This document shows, in pieces, positions 1-6,993 of a stretch of DNA of 13,817 nucleotides. Source of the DNA: an uncultured Balneolaceae bacterium (GTDB lineage: Bacteria > Bacteroidota > Rhodothermia > Balneolales > Balneolaceae); contig CALKWT010000041.1 of the NCBI GenBank assembly GCA_938003885.1, positions 1 through 13,817 on the forward strand. The letters run 5' to 3'. Within the stretch, counting starts at the first letter, position 1; the number at the start of each line of letters is the position of its first letter. A program made the translations under genes and the position numbers. The notes beneath the pieces were generated by a model that saw only the letters and a list, made by a program, of their open reading frames with translations, searched no databases and was not told the DNA's origin.

Positions 1-2
1 AG

Positions 3-458
3 TGTGAGAAAGACCATGACGAATACAATGCCATCATGAGGCAAGGGCTGGCCGATCGGCTGGCAGAAGCTTTTGCCGAATATCTTCATGAGCAGGTACG
101 GACACGGCTTTGGGGTTATGCGCCGGATGAAGATCTGGACAATGATCAGCTGATCCGGGAAAAGTATACCGGAATTCGTCCCGCATCAGGGTATCCCGCC
201 CAGCCCGACCATACGGAGAAGCATATCCTTTTTGATCTTCTGGGCGTTCAGGAATCCACCGGTATTACACTAACGGAGCATCTGGCGATGAATCCCGCCT
301 CATCGGTCAGTGGGCTCTACTTTGCCCATCCCGATGCACAATACTTTAACCTGGGGCATATTCAGCGGGACCAGGCAGAAGATTACGCCCGCCGAAAAGG
401 AATGACCCTCAAGGAAATAGAAGGGTGGCTCGGATCCAATCTGGCCTATGATCCCTGA
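3..458 (+). CDS. metH: Methionine synthase (cobalamin-dependent), C-terminal fragment
   Basis: This is the last 151 codons of a gene that enters from the left edge. The frame is open from base 3 and ends at TGA 456-458; the ATG at 36 is internal. The fragment is the AdoMet-binding reactivation domain of MetH, which re-methylates oxidised cob(II)alamin so that the enzyme can keep transferring the methyl group of methyltetrahydrofolate to homocysteine in the cytoplasm. It begins with CEKDHDEYNAIM and carries ADRLAEAFAEYLHE, GYAPDE, the AdoMet/cobalamin signature RPASGYPAQPDHTEK, then SVSGLYFAHPDAQYF and DQAEDYARRKGM, all hallmarks of the E. coli MetH C-terminus. The protein ends AYDP, close to the usual family end, so the 3' end looks intact. 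The upstream homocysteine, folate and cobalamin modules are outside the window, so whether MetH is a single chain or split cannot be judged. The stop lies 6 bp from the stop of the convergent downstream gene. Confidence 0.95.
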   Translation, partial: CEKDHDEYNAIMRQGLADRLAEAFAEYLHEQVRTRLWGYAPDEDLDNDQLIREKYTGIRPASGYPAQPDHTEKHILFDLLGVQESTGITLTEHLAMNPASSVSGLYFAHPDAQYFNLGHIQRDQAEDYARRKGMTLKEIEGWLGSNLAYDP

Positions 459-464
459 GAGGGC

Positions 465-1562
465 TCACAGATCGAGCCATTCGCCACCCCGAACCGACGA
501 CTCCATGATTTTTCTCACGATATGAACATCTCTCAAGCCCTCTTCGCCGGGCACCAGGGGCGCTCTCTTCTCCTTAATGGCCAATGCGTCGTTATCCATC
601 TGCCGCGCCTGCTGATGACCGGGATCCGGTGCAAGATGTGTGCCATCACTGACCACACCCTGAACATTTGAATAAGGCTGCATCGGCTTGAGATAGTACC
701 AGCCATTCTCTGCCTCTACATTGAGATAGTTCATCGATTTACCAAAACTGGTTTCCCCTTTCGTCACGACGCCGTTTGCAAATCTCATCTCGAAGTCCGT
801 CGTCTCGTCAGCATTGGGATAGATATTTTTCCGGACAGAACACTGCACACCCCTCACCGCAACCGGTTCCGCATTCATAGCGATGCGGATTCCGTTGATA
901 GCATAGACTCCCATATCGTAAAGCGCACCACCTCCCATGGAGTGCTCCTTTCGCCAGTTTCCATCTTCATGATATCCGTCGTAACCTGCGCCTGAGCCGA
1001 TAAATGTGATGGCCCCGTAGCTTTGATTCCGCCCATACTCCATAATCTTGCGGGTATTAGGCTCATGCTGCATTCTATATCCTATGGTGAGCTGGACTCC
1101 GTTGCGTTCTGCTGCATCGATGATCCTCCTGCACTCCTCCGGATCCATCGCCATCGGTTTTTCACACCAGACATGTTTCCCTGCATCGGCCCCGATGATG
1201 GAGTATTTCGCATGAAGCGAAGGGGGTGTAACCACGTAGATAATGTCGATATCATCGTTGTTGGCGACCTGATGCATGTTTTCGTAATTGTAAATATTCG
1301 AATCTTGAATGCCGTACTTTTCTTGCCACTCCGGTATTTTTTCCGGGGATCCGGTGACGATGCCGCGAAGTTCACAATGTTCGGTCAGCTGCAGCCCGGG
1401 AGCCAGCTGACCCGTGCTGTACCCGCCAAGCCCGACCAGTGCCACACCCAGTTTTCTGTTCGTTTTTGGCAGAAGTATCGAAGGGAATCCGATGGTTCCT
1501 GCTGCGGCTGCTACTGTTCCGGCCTGGCGTAAGAAGGTTCTTCTGGAGATGTATGGACTCAT
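465..1562 (-). CDS. Tat-exported Gfo/Idh/MocA oxidoreductase, glucose-fructose oxidoreductase-like
   Basis: A 365-residue NAD(P)-dependent sugar oxidoreductase. The N-terminus has a twin-arginine motif S6-R-R-T-F-L-R12 followed by an Ala/Gly-rich hydrophobic stretch, so the folded enzyme with its cofactor is probably sent to the periplasm. The Rossmann loop is G44-L-G-G47 after a beta strand. The family EKP motif is at 134-136, with catalytic-lysine candidate K135. G210-G-G-A-L-Y-D216-M-G-V-Y220 places Asp and Tyr four residues apart, as in the Asp213/Tyr217 pair of Zymomonas glucose-fructose oxidoreductase; many other family members have His instead of this Tyr. From the family I expect oxidation and reduction of a pyranose with tightly held NADP; the substrate is unknown. 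Length is normal and no frame damage is visible. The start is the ATG complementary to 1560-1562, with no Shine-Dalgarno sequence. It is convergent with metH and divergent from ppc, so it is probably transcribed alone. Confidence 0.9.
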   Translation of the reverse strand: MSPYISRRTFLRQAGTVAAAAGTIGFPSILLPKTNRKLGVALVGLGGYSTGQLAPGLQLTEHCELRGIVTGSPEKIPEWQEKYGIQDSNIYNYENMHQVANNDDIDIIYVVTPPSLHAKYSIIGADAGKHVWCEKPMAMDPEECRRIIDAAERNGVQLTIGYRMQHEPNTRKIMEYGRNQSYGAITFIGSGAGYDGYHEDGNWRKEHSMGGGALYDMGVYAINGIRIAMNAEPVAVRGVQCSVRKNIYPNADETTDFEMRFANGVVTKGETSFGKSMNYLNVEAENGWYYLKPMQPYSNVQGVVSDGTHLAPDPGHQQARQMDNDALAIKEKRAPLVPGEEGLRDVHIVRKIMESSVRGGEWLDL

Positions 1563-1699
1563 AATGTGCGGGGTGTTGGGTGAAGGAGAGTTTGCGGAGA
1601 GCTGATTGAGGGTTTCAAGTGGGAATCAGATGATTATAGACGGATAAAGGGAAAAGGTTCAGTTTAAAATGAAAAAATCTTGTGAACATTCCCAACAAA

Positions 1700-1840
1700 C
1701 CTGTCACGATTCAGAGACCATCCCTGCCCGGATGGCATCATCCGCCCTCTCCGGGGGACGCCGTACCTCCCCGGAGAACGGTCTCGTAAGCGAAGCGATT
1801 CAAAGCGACAGGAGTGCGAAACGTTCAGTCACACTCCTGT
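1700..1840. repeat. GC-rich palindromic island (REP-like repeat or structured RNA candidate)
   Basis: Several perfect inverted repeats can be read directly. cctgtc (1700-1705) matches gacagg (1807-1812). gagacc (1714-1719) matches ggtctc (1780-1785). ccatcc (1718-1723) matches ggatgg (1730-1735), and ggatg there can instead pair with catcc (1739-1743). tctccgggg (1748-1756) pairs with ccccggaga (1769-1777) over a 12-nt loop. acaggagtg (1808-1816) pairs with cactcctgt (1832-1840) over a 15-nt loop. The block is flanked by A/T-rich DNA. It could be a dispersed extragenic palindromic repeat or a structured transcript upstream of ppc; strand and function are unknown. Confidence 0.45.
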
Positions 1841-1875
1841 AATGGCTCAATTCAAAGGTGTGCAATATCCACGAT

Positions 1876-1899
1876 TGAAAGTTAAAAGCGCTTCTTTCA
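1876..1899. promoter_or_regulatory. Possible LacI/GalR-type operator
   Basis: tgaaag (1876-1881) and ctttca (1894-1899) are perfect inverted arms that enclose the 8-bp palindrome aagcgctt (1886-1893). The central CG flanked by A-rich and T-rich half-sites resembles operators of LacI/GalR-family sugar regulators. The inner and outer symmetry axes differ by 2 bp, so this is not a single clean palindrome. It lies about 75 bp before the ppc start and about 315 bp before the divergent oxidoreductase start. The assignment rests on pattern only; no regulator gene is in the window. Confidence 0.25.
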
Positions 1900-1940
1900 G
1901 AAAATCGATCCTGGAATGATGATTTTATGTGCAATTATGA

Positions 1941-1963
1941 CTATTTATAGAGGATATAAATAG
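1941..1963 (+). promoter_or_regulatory. Perfect 9-bp dyad with GAGGA centre just upstream of ppc
   Basis: ctatttata (1941-1949) and tataaatag (1955-1963) are exact reverse complements separated by gagga (1950-1954). The right arm ends 8 bp before the GTG start of ppc at 1972. As DNA it would be a dimer operator or overlap a promoter. As RNA it would be a weak A/U hairpin presenting an SD-like GAGGA in its loop, 17 nt before the start codon, which is too far for normal Shine-Dalgarno use unless the hairpin shortens the distance. Which of these applies cannot be told from sequence. Confidence 0.4.
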
Positions 1964-1971
1964 AAATATTC

Positions 1972-4821
1972 GTGCCGGGCTATAATCAGCAGCCTGAGTT
2001 CAAACTAAATTATCCATACTCTATGATGTCCTGGAAAGAAACCATCCGTTTTTTTGCTGAACGATCAAATATCAGTGAACCACTAACCCAAAATATGATT
2101 ACGTTAAGCGGGTTTTTGGAGAAATTTTTAAAAACCAGAGAGGGTGAAGATCTGATAGAACTGTCGGCCAAACTCCCACAATTGTCAGCTAAAGCTTTTG
2201 AAGAGGAGAACGGCAGTGCCAATTCGGAATTGCAGGCGAGAATTCGGGAGATGTCGGTGGATGAGATCCGGGAGATGCTGCGTCTTACGACCATCTTTTT
2301 CCATCTGGTCAACTCCCTGGAACAGCACGAGATCATTCGTATCAACCGCCAACGTGCAAAAAACATCGACGTGGAGAACCCCCGTCCCGAAAGTATTTCA
2401 GATGCTCTCAAGTTCTTCAAAAGCAAGGGGATCAGCTATGAAGATGCTCTCAAGGTGTTTCAGAAACTGGATATACAGCCTACCATCACCGCTCATCCGA
2501 CAGAGGCGCGCCGCAGAAGTATTCTGAATAAGCAGGGAGAAATAACCTCTGCAATCGGTCATATCAATGATGATGACCTTACTCCTGTAGAGAAAGAAGC
2601 TAAAATGCATCAGATTCTCAATGAAATTGCACTGCTGCTTTCAACGGATGAGGTACGGACAGAGCGTCTGACAGTTGGGGATGAAGTCGAAAACGGGCTC
2701 TACTATTTTACCAGCTCCATCTGGAGCACGGTTCCTCGTCTTTATGACGATATACGTTCAGGTTTCTCTCAGCAGTACAACAAGAGCCCGGAACTGCCGA
2801 TCATTCTGAAATACAGATCCTGGATCGGAAGTGACAGGGACGGAAACCCGTTTGTCACACGCGACGTGACCTGGTCCACTCTTATCGAACACCGGAAAGC
2901 AGCATTGAATCTTTATCTCGACGAACTGGAGAAGATCCGGCGCTACCTTTCTGTCTCACAAAGCCTGGTCAAAGTCTCGGACGAACTTAAAGAGTCGCTA
3001 GAAAATGATGAGAAGGAGGTTCCTCTCTCTACACAGTACAAACGTCACTATAGCAATGAGCCCTACCGACGCAAGATCACCCATATCATGCACAGGATGA
3101 GGAACATGCTGGCGGGACTGAAAGGGTCGGAGCAGGATATTCTGGATTCTGCCGATTATTCCGCCGATGACTTTGAGGAAGATTTAGGTGTTATTTCAAG
3201 ATCGCTGATTGAGAATGGCCTGGAAGATGTCGTCCGATTCGGTGATTTCAGTGATTTGATCGTTCGCGTAAAAACGTTCGGGTTTCATCTCGCTTCCCTG
3301 GATATTCGCCAGCACAGTGAGCGTCACGAAAAAGCGGTGGAAGAGCTGTTGAAAGTGGCCAATGTGCACGACTCCTACAGTTCACTGTCCGAAGATGAGA
3401 AAGTGAAGATCCTGATGGCGGAACTGGAAAATCCCCGCCCGCTCTCGCCGGTTCTTGAAAAAATGAGTGAATCCACCGAAGAGATTCTGGATGTATTTAA
3501 GCTGATAGGGAAAATCCACCGTCTCGATCCGCGGGCGTTTGGAAGCTATATCATCAGCATGACCCATGGAGTGAGCGATATGCTGGAAGTGGTGCTACTC
3601 GCAAAAGAGACCGGACTTTGGAGAATGAAGGAGGGCGCTGTGGAGACCAGCATCGATGTGGTACCCCTGTTTGAAACCATTGAGGATCTGGAGAGCAGCG
3701 CAGACCAGATGGAAGTCATTTTGACAAACCCCATCTACTCCCTGCAGCTGAAGGCCAGAGAGAACTTCCAGGAGATCATGCTCGGATATTCCGACAGCAA
3801 CAAGGACGGGGGATACTGGATGGCCAACTGGGCATTGCAAAAAGCACAGCTTCAGCTGGGGGATGTGTTGCGAAGACATGAGGTAGATTTTATGCTGTTC
3901 CATGGACGGGGCGGAACGGTTGGCCGCGGCGGGGGGCATTCCAATAAAGCGATCCTGGCACTGCCGTCCGTAAGTAATACCGGCCGGATTCGTTTTACGG
4001 AGCAGGGGGAGATCATCTCATTCCGATATTCACTGCCCGATATAACCCGCCGTCACCTGGAGCAGATTGTGAACGCAGTGGTTCGCGTGACCGCAGGAGA
4101 AGGCCAGAAGGCGATCAAGGAGGGGGATGAAACACAGGTCATTATGGACAAACTGGCGGAAGGTGCCATGAAAGCCTACCGGAAGCTGATTGATGATCCA
4201 GATTTCTGGGAGTGGTATAAGACCATCACACCCGTAGAGCATATCGGAAATCTTCCGATCGCATCCCGGCCCGTTTCAAGGGGAGGGGAAAATGGGTTGC
4301 AATTCGAAAATCTGCGCGCTATTCCCTGGGTTTTCGGGTGGACTCAGGTTCGCTACAATGTACCGGGATGGTACGGGCTGGGAACCTCCCTGGAACCGAT
4401 GATTCAGAAAGATCCCGCACTGGTAGACACCTTCAGGAAGTGGTATAAAGAGTGGAGCTTTTTTAGCACCATCGTAGATAACGCACAGCGTGAACTGGCA
4501 CGTACGCATGCTCTTACAACTCAGATGTATGCGGTGAGAGGGAAGTCGGATAAGTTTCACAATCAGATCCTGGATGATTTGGAAAAAACCCGCAAGGTCA
4601 TTCTGGATATTACAGAACAGGAAGAGATCCTGGATAAGCGAAAAGTCATTCAGAACTCGATTGTATTCAGAAATGTGTTTACCTACCCGCTTAATCTGCT
4701 TCAGATCGAACTGCTGAACAGGTGGGATGAGACGGAAAACCGGGAGATGGATAAAAATCTTCGTCAGGCTCTCTTTCTGAGCATTAACGGTGTAGCCGCC
4801 GCAATGCAGAGCACAGGATAA
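1972..4821 (+). CDS. ppc: Phosphoenolpyruvate carboxylase
   Basis: A 949-residue cytoplasmic enzyme making oxaloacetate from phosphoenolpyruvate and bicarbonate, an anaplerotic feed for the TCA cycle. Family motifs are all present: T173-AHPTE178 with the catalytic His175, G286-SDRDGNPFVT296, G605-YSDSNKDGGYW616, the glycine-rich loop F643-HGRGGTVGRGGG655 (His644, Arg646, Arg652), SRPVSRGG and LRAIPWVFGWTQ. The length is slightly above the E. coli enzyme (883). There is no plant-type regulatory phospho-Ser N-terminus. The chain ends QSTG where the family usually ends (Q/R)NTG. By my alignment from memory, two of the four E. coli aspartate-inhibition contacts differ (K773 to Arg844, N881 to Ser947), while R587 and R832 are kept as Arg652 and Arg900. 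GTG 1972 is the first possible start after an in-frame stop at 1957; ATG 2023 or 2026 are alternatives. It is monocistronic: divergent from the upstream gene and followed by a terminator. Confidence 0.96.
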   Translation: MPGYNQQPEFKLNYPYSMMSWKETIRFFAERSNISEPLTQNMITLSGFLEKFLKTREGEDLIELSAKLPQLSAKAFEEENGSANSELQARIREMSVDEIREMLRLTTIFFHLVNSLEQHEIIRINRQRAKNIDVENPRPESISDALKFFKSKGISYEDALKVFQKLDIQPTITAHPTEARRRSILNKQGEITSAIGHINDDDLTPVEKEAKMHQILNEIALLLSTDEVRTERLTVGDEVENGLYYFTSSIWSTVPRLYDDIRSGFSQQYNKSPELPIILKYRSWIGSDRDGNPFVTRDVTWSTLIEHRKAALNLYLDELEKIRRYLSVSQSLVKVSDELKESLENDEKEVPLSTQYKRHYSNEPYRRKITHIMHRMRNMLAGLKGSEQDILDSADYSADDFEEDLGVISRSLIENGLEDVVRFGDFSDLIVRVKTFGFHLASLDIRQHSERHEKAVEELLKVANVHDSYSSLSEDEKVKILMAELENPRPLSPVLEKMSESTEEILDVFKLIGKIHRLDPRAFGSYIISMTHGVSDMLEVVLLAKETGLWRMKEGAVETSIDVVPLFETIEDLESSADQMEVILTNPIYSLQLKARENFQEIMLGYSDSNKDGGYWMANWALQKAQLQLGDVLRRHEVDFMLFHGRGGTVGRGGGHSNKAILALPSVSNTGRIRFTEQGEIISFRYSLPDITRRHLEQIVNAVVRVTAGEGQKAIKEGDETQVIMDKLAEGAMKAYRKLIDDPDFWEWYKTITPVEHIGNLPIASRPVSRGGENGLQFENLRAIPWVFGWTQVRYNVPGWYGLGTSLEPMIQKDPALVDTFRKWYKEWSFFSTIVDNAQRELARTHALTTQMYAVRGKSDKFHNQILDDLEKTRKVILDITEQEEILDKRKVIQNSIVFRNVFTYPLNLLQIELLNRWDETENREMDKNLRQALFLSINGVAAAMQSTG

Positions 4822-4867
4822 GCCGCATCTGCCGCGGCCCGGCATCCCTGTAATGATCGTGATTCTG

Positions 4868-4915
4868 CAACCGGGCGACAGCTTCAGGCTGTCCCGGTTG
4901 TCTTATAATCTCTTG
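4868..4915 (+). terminator. Rho-independent terminator after ppc
   Basis: The hairpin has outer stem caaccgg (4868-4874) with ccggttg (4894-4900), inner stem gacagc (4877-4882) with gctgtc (4888-4893), a 2-nt bulge and a ttcag loop. A T-biased run (tcttataatctctt) follows. It lies about 47 bp after the ppc stop. The T tract is imperfect, but the stem is strong and has no other explanation. Confidence 0.7.
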
Positions 4916-5051
4916 TCGATGTTTAGTTGAAATTATGTACATTCCGTCGTTAAGTGAGGAATCACTGAACGGGACATTCATGCTGTATTTCATCTAAATT
5001 AATCGTTATGGGCAACTTACAGGCCGATCCCATCTCAAAACATTTTCCGGA

Positions 5052-6950
5052 ATGAATAATAATTATAAGAAACTGCCATTTTTAATCCTCCTGCCTCTCT
5101 TCTTTTTTTCCTGCCAGAAGGGAAAAGAAGAAAATCTGCAAAGTACAGAGCTAAAAGCACTTCCCATGGCGCATCTCCCATTGGATGATCTCTCCCGATT
5201 CAGCTCTACGGGAGACAACTGGAGTATTGCCGGGAATGTACAGGCAGATTTAGAAAGGGAGATGGAACTTGAGGTCTTTGAAGGGACAGGGGTTTTGGTT
5301 AACGACCCGGGAACCGATCGGGGGGGACAGATCTTAACGGAGTTGCAGCATGGGGACCTTGAGTTAAAGCTTGAATTTCTGGTTCCGAAAGGGTCCAATT
5401 CAGGACTCTATTTCCAGGAGCGGTATGAAGTACAGATCAGGGATAGCTGGCGTGTGGAGGAACCTTCGTTCCAGGGTACAGGCGGAATTTACGAGCGTTG
5501 GGATGAGTCAAGGCCCGAAGGCGAGAAGGGGTATGGAGGTGTGGCTCCCCGGGTCAATGCTACCCTGGCACCGGGCCTGTGGCAAGAGTATCACATTCTG
5601 TTCAGGGCACCGCGGTTCGATGAGCAGGGTAATAAAGTGCGGAATGCACGGTTTGACTGGATCGATCTGAACGGCGTGCGGATTCAGGAAAATGTAGAGT
5701 TAACCGGGCCGACACGCGGGGCGGTCAATCAGAGTGAGCAACCTCTGGGGGCATTGATGATACAGGGAGACCATGGCCCTGTCGCATTTCGCAACATTCG
5801 TTACAAAACTTTCGGCCAGTCCGATTCCCTTCGTCTGGGTGAGATGAATTATACCGTTTACAACTACAAGGGGAACCGTACACCCGAACAGTTCGACAAT
5901 CTGGAGATTATTGCCGAAGGGACGACCTCATCCTTCAACGTGTCTGAAATAAGCCCTGTAAATGAAGACTATGCGATTCAGTTCACAGGTGAACTTTATG
6001 TCCCGGTATCCGGCGACTACTTTTTCCAGACCAGTGCTTCCAACGGGGGGAATCTCTTTATTAACGATGAACTGATTGTTGAGAACAGTGGGGAGTTTGA
6101 AGGTCTGCAGCCGGGAAATATTGTCTGGCTGGAAGAGGGTACCCACCAGCTAAGAGTAACCTATTTTCAGATTATGTGGGGCGCCCACTTTGCGATTCAG
6201 TATGAAGGGCCCGGTATCGAAAAAAGAGATTTAATTTATGAAGGCCGTACCACAAGGGGTAGTTCTGCACCCCCGATCACCGTTCTGACGGATCGGGATT
6301 CAGAGTATCCGGAGATTATCGGAGGTTTTTTCAATCACGGAGGTGAAAAGAGGACCCATACACTCTCCGTTGGAACGCCTGAAGGATTGAATTACAGCTA
6401 TGATCTGAGCAGGGGGACGATGCTCAGTTTTTGGCGTGCCCCTTTTGCCGATGTGACACAGATGTGGCAGGGGCGAGGGCATGAACAGCTACTTGTTCCT
6501 ATGAATGCCGCTATCGAGGAGAGTTCCGGTATTCAGATCGCTGTGATGAACCGTGATGATACATTCAGGCATCATCAGGCGGAAAATTCGAAAGGGGTCA
6601 CAGAGTATACGCTGGATTCAGAAGGGAGGCCGGTTTTTACCGTTCTTCACGACGATGTCCGGATCACAGACAGGATCGCTCCGTCTGAATCCGGATCCAC
6701 CCTGATCCGGAACATCCACTATCAGGTGGTCAATGACGGAAGCAGTCGTGCCGCCCGGGTTGCGCAGGGGGAGTCGATTGAGCTGCTGCCAAACGGCCTG
6801 TATCGGGTAAACGGGCGTTATTACATCAGAATATTAAACAGCGGGGGGAGTGAACCTGAAATAGTTGAAGATGGAGATGTTCAGGCACTTTTTATTCCGA
6901 TTCTTCGCAACACCGATACCTCTGAGATCCGGTACGAACTGATCTGGTGA
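5052..6950 (+). CDS. Lipoprotein with DUF1080 (3-keto-disaccharide hydrolase), PA14 and an unassigned C-terminal domain
   Basis: A 632-residue exported protein. The signal peptide (basic YKK, hydrophobic core) ends in the lipobox FFFSC with lipid-bearing Cys21, so it is membrane-anchored. Residues ~43-253 form a DUF1080/PF06439-type concanavalin-like sandwich; NSGLYFQERYEVQIRDS is the typical core, and members of this family cleave or bind 3-keto-glycosides or glycans. Residues ~267-394 form a PA14 beta domain (FTGELYVPVSGDYFFQTSASNGG, LFINDELI, HQLRVTYFQ), usually carbohydrate-binding. Residues ~405-632 are beta-rich with LSVGTPEGLNYSYDLSRG and SFWRAPFADVTQMWQGRG. They remind me of modules that accompany secreted cytochrome-like proteins, but I cannot name the domain, and there is no CxxCH haem site. 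ATG 5052 gives a clean signal peptide; no Shine-Dalgarno sequence. The next gene starts about 43 bp downstream on the same strand, probably one operon. Glycan-directed activity is inferred; catalytic residues are not identified. Confidence 0.85.
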   Translation: MNNNYKKLPFLILLPLFFFSCQKGKEENLQSTELKALPMAHLPLDDLSRFSSTGDNWSIAGNVQADLEREMELEVFEGTGVLVNDPGTDRGGQILTELQHGDLELKLEFLVPKGSNSGLYFQERYEVQIRDSWRVEEPSFQGTGGIYERWDESRPEGEKGYGGVAPRVNATLAPGLWQEYHILFRAPRFDEQGNKVRNARFDWIDLNGVRIQENVELTGPTRGAVNQSEQPLGALMIQGDHGPVAFRNIRYKTFGQSDSLRLGEMNYTVYNYKGNRTPEQFDNLEIIAEGTTSSFNVSEISPVNEDYAIQFTGELYVPVSGDYFFQTSASNGGNLFINDELIVENSGEFEGLQPGNIVWLEEGTHQLRVTYFQIMWGAHFAIQYEGPGIEKRDLIYEGRTTRGSSAPPITVLTDRDSEYPEIIGGFFNHGGEKRTHTLSVGTPEGLNYSYDLSRGTMLSFWRAPFADVTQMWQGRGHEQLLVPMNAAIEESSGIQIAVMNRDDTFRHHQAENSKGVTEYTLDSEGRPVFTVLHDDVRITDRIAPSESGSTLIRNIHYQVVNDGSSRAARVAQGESIELLPNGLYRVNGRYYIRILNSGGSEPEIVEDGDVQALFIPILRNTDTSEIRYELIW

Positions 6951-6993
6951 CCGGTCAACTTTCAACCTCTACCCAAATGTTTACGTCGTGTCC

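Larger units (their letters stand above)
1563..1971. other. 409-bp divergent intergenic region between the oxidoreductase gene and ppc
   Basis: No convincing coding sequence lies here. The first ~120 bp (upstream of the minus-strand oxidoreductase) are A/T-rich with no promoter I can name. Bases 1700-1840 form a GC-rich block with several inverted repeats. Bases 1841-1971 are A/T-rich again and hold two further dyads, at 1876-1899 and 1941-1963. The sharp GC contrast inside a short spacer suggests that a distinct element sits between the two promoters. The separate entries describe the parts. Confidence 0.7.

Noticed and set aside
1023..1532. 169-codon plus-strand ORF opposite the Gfo/Idh/MocA gene
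   Set aside because: It lies wholly inside a well-supported minus-strand gene; its Cys/His-rich, low-complexity translation is typical of a shadow frame.
4276..4845. 189-codon minus-strand ORF over the end of ppc
   Set aside because: It is antisense to conserved PEPC sequence and resembles no known protein.
4953..4966. Short agtga/tcact hairpin with a ggaa loop upstream of the lipoprotein gene
   Set aside because: A 5-bp stem is expected by chance and has no placement that suggests function.
4935..4997. 20-codon ORF between ppc and the lipoprotein gene
   Set aside because: It has no start signal or recognisable sequence; it sits in a spacer after a terminator and is probably chance.
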